This document shows positions 7,744 through 14,042 of a DNA stretch of 14,042 nt, one piece after another. How positions within the stretch are numbered: position 1 is the stretch's first letter; each line of letters begins with the position of its first letter. Both the position numbers and the translations under genes were made by a program. Source of the DNA: JANLQX01 sp031406385 (GTDB lineage Bacteria; Actinomycetota; Acidimicrobiia; Acidimicrobiales; JANYDT01). Below the pieces are notes generated by a model. The model saw nothing but the letters and a program-made list of their open reading frames with translations. It was not told the origin of the DNA and ran no database searches. Where the stretch lies: positions 1 to 14,042 of the forward strand of contig JANOHI010000231.1 in the NCBI GenBank assembly GCA_031406385.1, read 5' to 3'.

Positions 7744-7800
7744 TCGGAAGGTCCTCATGGGGGCCGAAGGTCTGCGTGGGGGCCGATGCGCTGACCGGAG
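7744..7800. repeat. Three degenerate 19-bp tandem repeats (iteron-like)
   Basis: Units are 7744-7762, 7763-7781 and 7782-7800. Units 1 and 2 agree at 14 of 19 positions and units 2 and 3 at 12 of 19. GAAGGTC recurs at 7747 and 7766, and TGGGGGCCGA recurs at 7758 and 7777, both offset by 19 bp, close to two helical turns. They lie between two divergent promoters, which suits a protein-binding array. A low-complexity G-rich origin is possible. Confidence 0.5.
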
Positions 7801-7821
7801 TACCAAAGGGACCTTCGGCCC
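7761..7821. promoter_or_regulatory. Perfect 12-bp inverted repeat, putative operator
   Basis: GGGCCGAAGGTC at 7761-7772 is the exact reverse complement of GACCTTCGGCCC at 7810-7821, with a 37-bp spacer. The right arm abuts the -35 zone of the yjjI promoter and the left arm lies inside the second tandem repeat unit. Since yjjI transcription seems to begin at 7856, the element lies upstream of the transcript and is better read as a DNA-binding or looping site than as an attenuator. Confidence 0.5.
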
Positions 7822-7849
7822 TGGTCACAGCCGGTGATCCCACTACGTT
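7822..7849 (+). promoter_or_regulatory. Putative yjjI promoter, leaderless arrangement
   Basis: TACGTT at 7844-7849 is a TANNNT -10 followed by GGTGCC and ATG 7856, again six bases. TGGTCA at 7822-7827 is a weak -35 (four of six matches) with a 16-bp spacer. No Shine-Dalgarno sequence precedes the ATG, in keeping with a leaderless transcript. Confidence 0.5.
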
Positions 7850-7855
7850 GGTGCC

Positions 7856-9421
7856 ATGGCCGTTCTTGCCAACGACGTCAACGCGCTGGAGGCACGAGCT
7901 CAGATGCTCGTGCAGGACACGACGCTCGGGTACGACCAGAAGCTGCGTCGGCTCGCGTCGATCGCTACCGACATGCTTCCGTACCCGATCCTTTCCGAGG
8001 CGTGCGGAGAGGCGCTCAGGGCCCGCGTGATCTGCGACATGTACGAGGGCAACGCGCCCTTCACCGCCCGCTACGTCCTCCCGGACTATGAGAAGGCCGT
8101 ACAGCAGGGTCTGGCGTATCTCGAGTTGCCACCGCCGACGGATCTCGACGACGCGCTCTCGTTCCTGCAGATCATGTATTCGCACGTGCCCAGCGTGACG
8201 ACCTACCCGGTGTATCTGGGCGACCTCGACAAGGTGCTGGCGCCGTTTGTCGACGACACCGTGACCGATGCGGCCCTCGACGCCAAACTGCGCCGTTTCT
8301 GGGTCGCTATCGACCGCATGCTGCCCGACGCGTTCGTGCACCTCGACCTCGGCCCGCACGACAGTCGCATCACCCGTTCGATCCTGCGGGTCGAACGATC
8401 GCTGCGCCAGGCCGTTCCCAACATCACCCTCAAGGTCGACCAAGAGATCACCCCCGACGATCTGGTCGAGGACGCAGTGCGCACCGTGTTCGAGACGGGC
8501 AAGCCCCACTTTGTCAACCACCCGATGATGGTCGGCGACCACGGCGAGCACTACGCCGCGGTCAGCTGCTACAACTCGCTGAAGATCGGCGGAGGTGCCC
8601 ACACGTTGGTGCGCGTGAACCTGAAAGAGGTTGCGCTGCGCCACACCGGCAGCATCGACGCGTTCCTCGCCTCCACCCTTCCCTTCTACGTGGAACTCAC
8701 CGCCGAGCTGGCCGAGGCCCGAATCCGCAGCCTCGTCGAGCAGCAGCGGTTCTTCGACAGCCATTGGCTCGCGGTCGAAGGGCTGATCGACATCAACCGC
8801 TTCTCGGCGATGTTCGGCGTCTTCGGTCTGGCCGAGTGCGTCAACCTGCTGATGGCAGCCGACGGTCATGAGGGTGCCCGCTACGGCCACGACGACGATG
8901 CCGACGCGCTGAGCCGGCGCATCGTCGAGCGCGTTGCCGAACTGGTGGCGGCCCGCCCGATGCCGTATTGCGAGGGTGGCCACGGTCGCTGCTTCCTGCA
9001 CAGCCAGGGTGGCATCGACCTCGACACCGACGTCACCGCGGGTACCCGCATTCCGGTCGGTGACGAGCCGAACATGCTCCGGCACATCACCACCTGCGCC
9101 CCCCACCATCGCTTCTTCGCCGCCGGCATCAGCGACATCTTCCACGTGGACGAGACGGCGGTGCGCAACCCGCAAGCTGTTGTCGACATCATCCGGGGTG
9201 CGTTCGACGCAGGCATGCGCGACTTCACGTTCAACCTCGACGGCAACGAGTTCGTGCGCATCACCGGCTACCTCGTCCGCAAGAGTGACCTGGCGGCGAT
9301 CGGGGCCGCCGGCGGTGCTCGTCACAGCAGCGACTACCTGGCCGCCGGAAGCGAGAACGCCTACCACCTCACGCAGCGAGCGGTGAAGCGCATCGGCTGT
9401 CACGAGCGCGACCCCCGCTGA
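7856..9421 (+). CDS. yjjI: YjjI-family glycyl radical enzyme
   Basis: The protein has 521 residues, against about 516 for E. coli YjjI. It matches that protein, as I remember it, along its whole length: VICDMYEGNAPF, ARYVLPDY, LDDALSFLQIMYSHVPSVT, YPVYLG, EITPDDL, VSCYNSLKIGGGAHTLVR, FGLAECVNLL, GDEPN, APHH, GISDI. The thiyl-forming catalytic residue is Cys238 in VSCYNSL. The glycyl radical site is Gly471 in FVRITGYLVR near the C-terminus. The family needs a partner radical SAM activase, and the next gene encodes one 30 bp downstream. The reaction catalysed by YjjI is not established to my knowledge. The oxygen-sensitive radical implies anaerobic or microoxic use. ATG 7856 is preceded by a leaderless-type -10, and the region upstream holds repeats that may be regulatory. 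All key residues are intact. Family assignment is firm, substrate unknown. Confidence 0.95.
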   Translation: MAVLANDVNALEARAQMLVQDTTLGYDQKLRRLASIATDMLPYPILSEACGEALRARVICDMYEGNAPFTARYVLPDYEKAVQQGLAYLELPPPTDLDDALSFLQIMYSHVPSVTTYPVYLGDLDKVLAPFVDDTVTDAALDAKLRRFWVAIDRMLPDAFVHLDLGPHDSRITRSILRVERSLRQAVPNITLKVDQEITPDDLVEDAVRTVFETGKPHFVNHPMMVGDHGEHYAAVSCYNSLKIGGGAHTLVRVNLKEVALRHTGSIDAFLASTLPFYVELTAELAEARIRSLVEQQRFFDSHWLAVEGLIDINRFSAMFGVFGLAECVNLLMAADGHEGARYGHDDDADALSRRIVERVAELVAARPMPYCEGGHGRCFLHSQGGIDLDTDVTAGTRIPVGDEPNMLRHITTCAPHHRFFAAGISDIFHVDETAVRNPQAVVDIIRGAFDAGMRDFTFNLDGNEFVRITGYLVRKSDLAAIGAAGGARHSSDYLAAGSENAYHLTQRAVKRIGCHERDPR

Positions 9422-9434
9422 CTTGCCCGCCGGT

Positions 9435-9446
9435 ACGGACGGACGG
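9435..9446 (+). repeat. (ACGG)3 microrepeat in the yjjI-yjjW spacer
   Basis: Three perfect ACGG units, followed by ACGC, lie 5 to 17 bases before ATG 9452. The GGACGG within it is the only purine-rich candidate for a ribosome binding site of the activase gene. A change of unit number would shift that spacing. Confidence 0.4.
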
Positions 9447-9451
9447 ACGCG

Positions 9452-10168
9452 ATGAAGGGCTTCGTGGCCGACACCATTGCGTTCAGCAACGTCGACGGCC
9501 CGGGGAACCGCTTCGTCGTCTTCCTGCAGGGCTGCAACTTCGATTGCGTCGCCTGCCACAACCCGCAGACGATCCCGGCCGCCACCGGCGAACACTTCGC
9601 GATGGAGCTCGACGAGTTGCTCACGTCTATCCGGCGGGCCGCGCCATTCCTCAGCGGCGTCACCGTTTCCGGGGGCGAGGCCACCCAGCAGACCCCGTTC
9701 GTGCGCACGCTGTTCGCCGCCATCAAGTCCGATCCCGACCTGTCTCGACTGACGTGCTTCGTCGACTCGAACGGGGCGTGCGGCCCCGAGACATGGACGT
9801 CACTTTCATCGGTGATGGACGGGGCGATGATCGACCTCAAGAGCCTCGACCCGCGGATTCACCAACAGATGACCGGCCAGCCCAACGACGACGTGCGAGC
9901 GAGCATCGAACAGCTCCACCGACTTGGCCTGCTCTATGAGGTTCGCCTCCTGATCCTGGCCGGAGTGAACGACGACGCCGACCTGATCCACCGCACCGGG
10001 GAGTGGCTCGCCACCGTCGACCCGACGATGCGGGTGAAGGTGATCGGGTTTCGTTCCCACGGCGCCCGGCCGCACGCACCGGCGCTGGTCGAACCGAAAC
10101 CGGAGGCGCTGCAATCGATCGCGTCGCAATTGAGGGCCGTGGCCGCTTTCGACGTGTGCATCATCTGA
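9452..10168 (+). CDS. yjjW: YjjW-type glycyl radical enzyme activase (radical SAM), compact form
   Basis: The protein has 238 residues. It would transfer an electron from a [4Fe-4S] cluster to S-adenosylmethionine and abstract a hydrogen from Gly471 of the adjacent YjjI homologue. The cluster motif is QGCNFDCVACHNP with Cys28, Cys32 and Cys35 (C-x3-C-x2-C). It also has VDGPGNR, the SGGEA SAM-binding motif at 73-77, LTCFVDSNG and DGAMIDLKSLD, all close to E. coli YjjW as I recall it. The E. coli protein is about 287 residues and carries a cysteine-rich two-cluster ferredoxin-like insert after CHNP. Here CHNP runs straight into QTIPAATGEHFAMELDELL, so the insert is absent and the protein resembles the small pyruvate formate-lyase activase type. 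It sits 30 bp behind yjjI on the same strand, almost certainly as one operon. ATG 9452 is the first in-frame start near the family N-terminus. Confidence 0.93.
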   Translation: MKGFVADTIAFSNVDGPGNRFVVFLQGCNFDCVACHNPQTIPAATGEHFAMELDELLTSIRRAAPFLSGVTVSGGEATQQTPFVRTLFAAIKSDPDLSRLTCFVDSNGACGPETWTSLSSVMDGAMIDLKSLDPRIHQQMTGQPNDDVRASIEQLHRLGLLYEVRLLILAGVNDDADLIHRTGEWLATVDPTMRVKVIGFRSHGARPHAPALVEPKPEALQSIASQLRAVAAFDVCII

Positions 10169-10269
10169 GGAGATCACGGCAGGTCTGACCCACACGAACC
10201 GATCCGTTTCAACGAAGCGCCGCTCTCTCGCCGTGCGAGCCGCGCCCTTCGCCGGGGCGAATGCACGAT

Positions 10270-10292
10270 CGTCTGCCCGCAAGGGCAGGACG
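10270..10292 (+). terminator. GNRA-capped hairpin in the yjjW-cargo gap (weak terminator candidate)
   Basis: CGTCTGCCC (10270-10278) pairs with GGGCAGGACG (10283-10292) around a GCAA tetraloop, nine pairs with one bulged G. A second smaller stem (CGCCC/GGGCG) lies at 10243-10259. No T-run follows, so this is not a standard intrinsic terminator. It may still end or modulate the yjjIW transcript, or act in the leader of the next gene. The remainder of 10169-10321 holds nothing else I can identify. Confidence 0.3.
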
Positions 10293-10321
10293 CGGGCCAT
10301 TGGTCGGCGCGTGAATGATCC

Positions 10322-13300
10322 ATGCAGAAGCAGCGAGGTCGCGCGTCCGGCGATCGTGCACGGGCACACGACAAGTCTCGCTCAGTCGGTGCCAAGACCA
10401 CCGGAACGGCGGCGCCGGCCAGTTCCACCGCTGATGCCGACCTTGCATCCCTGCAGTCGACGATCGGCAACCGGGCGATGACGAACCTGCTGCGCGGCCC
10501 GGTGGCCCGGATGTCCTCGGGCACGCCGCTCCCACCGCTGCCCGTCGCCCAGCGCAAGGTGGATGACCAAGTGGCGACGTCGGCCTTCAACTCACACTCC
10601 GTCGTCAACGATCTGATCCGTGCGATCGACCAGAGCGCGCCGACGGCCAAGTTCGAGTCAGATGGTCGTTGGACCCCAGTACGCAAGGTCGATTTCGAAA
10701 AGGTCTACGAGGTCCTCAACGGCCTCACTTCGACACAGATCGGCGTCGCCCGCTACGAGTATGCCCAGCGCGGAACCGGAGGCAAGCGGACCCTCGACGC
10801 CGACCTCTTCGGCAGCGGCGAGTCCGGGCTCCCCAGCTCCCTGACGGTCAACCAGACCTCGCGCCTGCGCGTCGTGCTTCGCGGCACCGACCCTCCAGCA
10901 ACGGACGCCACAAACCCCGTATTCGGCCTCAGTGGCATGAATGAGCCGAGGGCGAAGGAACTCGTCGCCGGCCTTGAGAAGCTCAAACTCGCGCCCGCCC
11001 GCCTGCACCAGGCCGAACTCGACGCCCTCGAACTCGTGCAGCGTTTGAAGTCGGATCTGACCGGCGACAACCTCGAGCGGGTGATGGCGCTGCAGCGACG
11101 TGCGACGCCCGAGATCACGGCGATCGACTCCTACTACGAGCTCCACACGTCGGTGAAGCTGGCTGGCCTATTGGCCACACTGCTCGAGGGTCCGCAGCTC
11201 AAGCGCATGTCGCACCTCCGAAGCGGGGAGTGGCTGCAGGCTGACGCGTTCGCGCTCGAGGGGCTCCGGCAGGCGCTCGAAATCATCGACGAGGCCGATG
11301 ACAGCAGCATCGTGTCGGTCGCTTCCAAGCTGAGCGGCGCCGGGGCCGCGGCGGCGAAGTTTGTTACCGGTGGTCGCGAAGCCGTCCTCGCCAAAATCGA
11401 CGAGATAATCGCCCGTAACCGCTCCGAAGCGATCACGAAGGCCGAAGGCACCCTCACGTCCCCGAGCGACGCTTCGTCGGCCCGCGTCACCGAGTTGCTG
11501 AGCGTGCGCACCGGCCAGGGCGGAAGCGTCGGGGATGCCCTGGCGCAGACTGTCGGTGCCAAGAAGGCAGCCGAATACACCGCGCTGGCCAAGGGCGATG
11601 TCGTCGAGGCGTACGCACGCCGCCTCGCCGAGACCGAGTCACGCAAGGCAACGACCCAGGCGCAACTCGTCGCCACGCTCCAGGGGCTACGTGCTCAGGC
11701 CGAGGCCGACATCGTCGCCGGTGCGGCCGACCCGTGGATGGCGGATTCCGACAAGCAGGCGCTGCTCGACCCGACACGCCGGGGACAGGCCGTCACCAAG
11801 CTGGCCAAGGCGTACATCTCCCAGTTCAGGTGGAAGTACGGCGAGGTCCGCGGCGGCGGGCGGCCATGGATCGAGATCGTCGACGCCCTTGGTGACGCCG
11901 ACGAGACGGAGATGAATGGGCTCGAGTCGGGCGGCGGGGCAATGGAGGACCACATGGCCCTCGACGTCGCTCTTCAGCGGGGCAAGCCCGAGGAGGCGAT
12001 CGCAATCCTCAAGCGCCAGCCGCATCAGGAAGCCGTCGCCGAGGTCACGGAGAAGTACCGACGCCTGACCGGAAAGGACCTGCAGAAGGTTCTGTTCGGC
12101 GTGACCATCGCCTCAGGCGGCAAGACAGCCGCCACGTCCCACGACGCAAGTCGCGAAGACCGCAACACCAAGATCATTCCTGGCGTGATGAAGGGCCGCA
12201 ACGCTGCCCTGGCCGTCGAGCAGCTGGCCAAGCCGGGCAAGGACGCCGAAGAGATAACGCACGTTCGCTGGTTGCTCAGCTCGGCCGAGCGGGAGTACGA
12301 GGCGACACTCGAGAACAAGGGCTGGACCGGCGCCGCTCGGGAATGGGGCGATGATCCCGAGACGCAGATCCTCATGCGCGAGTCGATCCAACGAATTCGT
12401 GACCTCGGCACGCGATGGGTGGAGACCGAGGACTCACGGGCACGCAAACCCATCGTCGCCGAGATCAAGAAGTGGCGCGCCACGCTCACCGGAGACGCCA
12501 AGGCGTATGAAGCGGACAACGCGCAGATGCGCGACGCGATCCGCAGCGCCGTGAGCATCGTCGCCCAACTCGCGCTCGCCATCGCCCTACCGGGGGCAGG
12601 CGCCACGCTCCTGAGCTTCGTGCGAATAACGGCGCTCAACATCGCCACGTCGATCGCCACCGACGTCATCGTCTACGGCGAGGACTACTCCCTGGATCAA
12701 CTCAAAGGCAGCATCATCAGCGGCGTCGCCGGCGCCGCTGGTGGCAAGCTGGCGGACAAATTCGTCGACGCCGCCATCGCTGCACGCGTCGCGGCGCGAG
12801 GGGCCGGCAAGGAGGCCGCCGTGGCGACTGGCGAGGTCGTCGAGAACGTGGCGAACACGATCGCCAAACCCATCGCCGACGAGACGGCGAGCGCCGCGAC
12901 GAAGGTCGGGGTGAAGACGACGATCGCCAAGGAGGCGGCCAACCAGGTCGGCAGCAACGCTGCCGTCACGGTGGCCACGGGGGAGAACCAGTTCACCGTC
13001 GACAACCTCTTGATCAGCAACCTGGTCAGCCAAGGCGCCAAGATCGGCAAGAAGGTGCTCGGCATTCCCGACGGTCCAGCGGCGAAGCCGAGCGAACCCG
13101 ACCAGACGACGGACACGGGAGGCGCCGGCGGCGCAGGGCACAGCGCCGAGCACGGCACGCCGGGAAAGGCGTCGCCCGAGCAGCCTGAAGCGCCGAAGGC
13201 TGGGACAGAGCAGACCACAGGGACAAAGAAGCGCGACGACCTGACCGCGGTGCCCGCGGTGCTCGCCGGTTCCGTTGTTGGAGGGTCCACTGGCGCCGAC

Positions 13301-14042
13301 GGGGGAAAGCGCCCGCCACCCGGAGCAATCGACCCGGCGTCAGCCGGGATCCCGCCCGCCAGCCAACACTCGATCCAGCAGCTCGCCGACCAGCGCAACA
13401 TCATCATCAAGGCGCGGCCGGTGAACCTCGACGCAATCCCGCACCTCGAGCGGGGGGCGCTGGCCAAGCCCGAGATCGTGAAGTCCAAAACACTCAAGCC
13501 GATCGACGAGCTGATCGGCGGCCCCAAGGGCAAGGAGGGCCTGGTCGGCTTCTTCGAGCCGCATCCGCCCAGCGAAACGCTCCCGGCCGACGTGCACAAG
13601 GCGGCCCAGGAGCGATATCAGCAGCGCAAGGCGGACTACGAGCAGCACCTTGCGGAATACCAGAAGCTCGAGGCCGAGGGCATCCTGCGGCGCAACAACG
13701 GCGTCCTGGAGTTGGCCGACCCTCGCGGCTCGTCAGAGGGGTCGTTCAAGCCGGTATCAGGCGACCTCGACATCTTCGACATAACCCACGCCGACGGTTC
13801 TGCGCTCACCGCACTTCAGCAAACGGCGATCATCAACGAGCTGCGCTTCATGGGGGTGAACGTCGAGCATGGTGCCCACGAGTGGTGGCGGACGCAGAGC
13901 GCGGAATCTTTCGACCCAACGATCGACGCCAGTATCCGCGCTCAGCACTTGAACAAGGAACCGCTCGTCGCGTTCGTGCCGTTGACATCGCCACAGGGCG
14001 TCTGGGCCGATACACCGGTCACTGGGCCGACGCGCACCAAAG
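10322..14042 (+). CDS. eCIS-cargo-like polymorphic toxin with C-terminal ExoY/edema-factor-type nucleotidyl cyclase domain (3' truncated)
   Basis: The frame is open from ATG 10322 to the window edge, 1240 codons without a stop. An in-frame TGA at 10316-10318 fixes the start at or after this ATG. A basic, disordered N-terminus leads to LASLQSTIGNRAMTNLLRG (41-59) and AQRKV (76-80), the LQ..IGNRAV.-type leader seen in eCIS-associated cargo. Residues about 127-189 (VLNGLTSTQ...TLDADLF...VVLRGT) and 568-593 (AEVTEKYRRLTGKDLQKVL) resemble the annexin-like helical repeats of such cargo. Residues 740-790 are hydrophobic and Ala-rich and lead into YGEDYSLDQLKG, as in pre-toxin regions. A Pro/Gly/Thr linker spans about 914-973. 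The C-terminal domain has IIIKARPVN, AKPEIVKSK (Lys1049 and Lys1056), GDLDIFDI (Asp1148, Asp1150) and VEHGAHEWW (His1183). These correspond in order to the ATP-binding lysine pair, metal Asp pair and His of ExoY/edema factor. I read no Cys codon. No typical ribosome site or -10 is evident. The cargo class is likely, the cyclase domain probable, and activity unproven. Confidence 0.8.
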   Translation, partial: MQKQRGRASGDRARAHDKSRSVGAKTTGTAAPASSTADADLASLQSTIGNRAMTNLLRGPVARMSSGTPLPPLPVAQRKVDDQVATSAFNSHSVVNDLIRAIDQSAPTAKFESDGRWTPVRKVDFEKVYEVLNGLTSTQIGVARYEYAQRGTGGKRTLDADLFGSGESGLPSSLTVNQTSRLRVVLRGTDPPATDATNPVFGLSGMNEPRAKELVAGLEKLKLAPARLHQAELDALELVQRLKSDLTGDNLERVMALQRRATPEITAIDSYYELHTSVKLAGLLATLLEGPQLKRMSHLRSGEWLQADAFALEGLRQALEIIDEADDSSIVSVASKLSGAGAAAAKFVTGGREAVLAKIDEIIARNRSEAITKAEGTLTSPSDASSARVTELLSVRTGQGGSVGDALAQTVGAKKAAEYTALAKGDVVEAYARRLAETESRKATTQAQLVATLQGLRAQAEADIVAGAADPWMADSDKQALLDPTRRGQAVTKLAKAYISQFRWKYGEVRGGGRPWIEIVDALGDADETEMNGLESGGGAMEDHMALDVALQRGKPEEAIAILKRQPHQEAVAEVTEKYRRLTGKDLQKVLFGVTIASGGKTAATSHDASREDRNTKIIPGVMKGRNAALAVEQLAKPGKDAEEITHVRWLLSSAEREYEATLENKGWTGAAREWGDDPETQILMRESIQRIRDLGTRWVETEDSRARKPIVAEIKKWRATLTGDAKAYEADNAQMRDAIRSAVSIVAQLALAIALPGAGATLLSFVRITALNIATSIATDVIVYGEDYSLDQLKGSIISGVAGAAGGKLADKFVDAAIAARVAARGAGKEAAVATGEVVENVANTIAKPIADETASAATKVGVKTTIAKEAANQVGSNAAVTVATGENQFTVDNLLISNLVSQGAKIGKKVLGIPDGPAAKPSEPDQTTDTGGAGGAGHSAEHGTPGKASPEQPEAPKAGTEQTTGTKKRDDLTAVPAVLAGSVVGGSTGADGGKRPPPGAIDPASAGIPPASQHSIQQLADQRNIIIKARPVNLDAIPHLERGALAKPEIVKSKTLKPIDELIGGPKGKEGLVGFFEPHPPSETLPADVHKAAQERYQQRKADYEQHLAEYQKLEAEGILRRNNGVLELADPRGSSEGSFKPVSGDLDIFDITHADGSALTALQQTAIINELRFMGVNVEHGAHEWWRTQSAESFDPTIDASIRAQHLNKEPLVAFVPLTSPQGVWADTPVTGPTRTK

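Noticed and set aside
7744..7800. CRISPR-like array
   Set aside because: The repeats are directly adjacent without spacers, degenerate and only 19 bp long; no cas genes are nearby.
7705..7806. N-terminal extension of the cyclase-homology/ATPase protein to base 7806
   Set aside because: The extra 34 residues look like translated intergenic repeats, and the TATAGT-N6-ATG signal points to 7704.
7727..9595. 622-codon minus-strand open frame opposite yjjI
   Set aside because: Mirror frame of a high-GC gene; rich in Val, Asp and Arg with no domain motif, while the plus strand encodes a full YjjI with all active-site residues.
10243..10292. Standard rho-independent terminator after yjjW
   Set aside because: Stems are present but no T-tract follows, so it is reported only as a weak candidate.
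12697..13599. 300-codon minus-strand open frame, hydrophobic and Ala/Ser/Pro-rich, resembling a membrane protein
   Set aside because: Antisense to the Ala/Gly-rich part of the cargo gene, which explains the composition; no start signal or family motif.

Overview
The window reads as chromosomal DNA of a high-GC actinobacterium-like organism. GC is high throughout, wobble positions are almost all G or C, and GTG starts occur. Four of the gene starts are preceded by a TANNNT hexamer exactly six bases before the start codon, the layout of leaderless actinobacterial transcripts. The gene content would suit an environmental lineage such as Acidimicrobiia/Ilumatobacter, but that placement is a guess. 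There are no RNA genes, insertion sequences or CRISPR arrays that I can support. No stretch over 300 bases lacks a gene; the largest gaps are about 150 bp, at 7705-7855 and 10169-10321.

Region 1 (1-1016): the 3' end of an APH-type phosphotransferase, followed by a GNAT acetyltransferase reading frame interrupted by one in-frame TGA. Region 2 (1020-4419): a sulfane-sulfur module. An ArsR-type repressor fused to a rhodanese domain is transcribed divergently from a metallo-beta-lactamase/double-rhodanese protein, which overlaps an MFS transporter by 4 bp. The 86-bp divergent promoter carries a palindromic CTTGACAAG core able to serve as -35 in both directions, and an imperfect TTCAA/TTGAA operator-like palindrome. 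The likely logic is persulfide or sulfite stress sensed by the repressor, with the hydrolase/rhodanese protein processing the compound and the transporter moving it; this is inferred.

Region 3 (4456-7704, minus strand): a very large cyclase-homology/AAA-ATPase/helical-repeat regulator without a C-terminal HTH. It is divergent from region 4 (7856-10168), a two-gene glycyl radical enzyme operon: a YjjI homologue (catalytic Cys238, radical Gly471) and a compact YjjW-type radical SAM activase that lacks the ferredoxin insert of the E. coli protein. The 151-bp divergent region holds a degenerate 19-bp tandem repeat and a perfect 12-bp inverted repeat.

Region 4b (10322 to window end): an open reading frame of at least 1240 codons with no stop before the edge. 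Its N-terminus has the IGNRA-type motif of extracellular contractile injection system (eCIS) cargo proteins. It continues with annexin-like helical repeats, a hydrophobic Ala/Gly region and a Pro/Gly/Thr linker. The C-terminal domain carries the K-x6-K, GDxDxF and HG signature of ExoY/edema-factor-type nucleotidyl cyclase toxins. The protein appears to contain no cysteine. This putative injected cyclase toxin is the most interesting item in the window; no eCIS structural gene is visible, so one would have to lie beyond 14042 or elsewhere.
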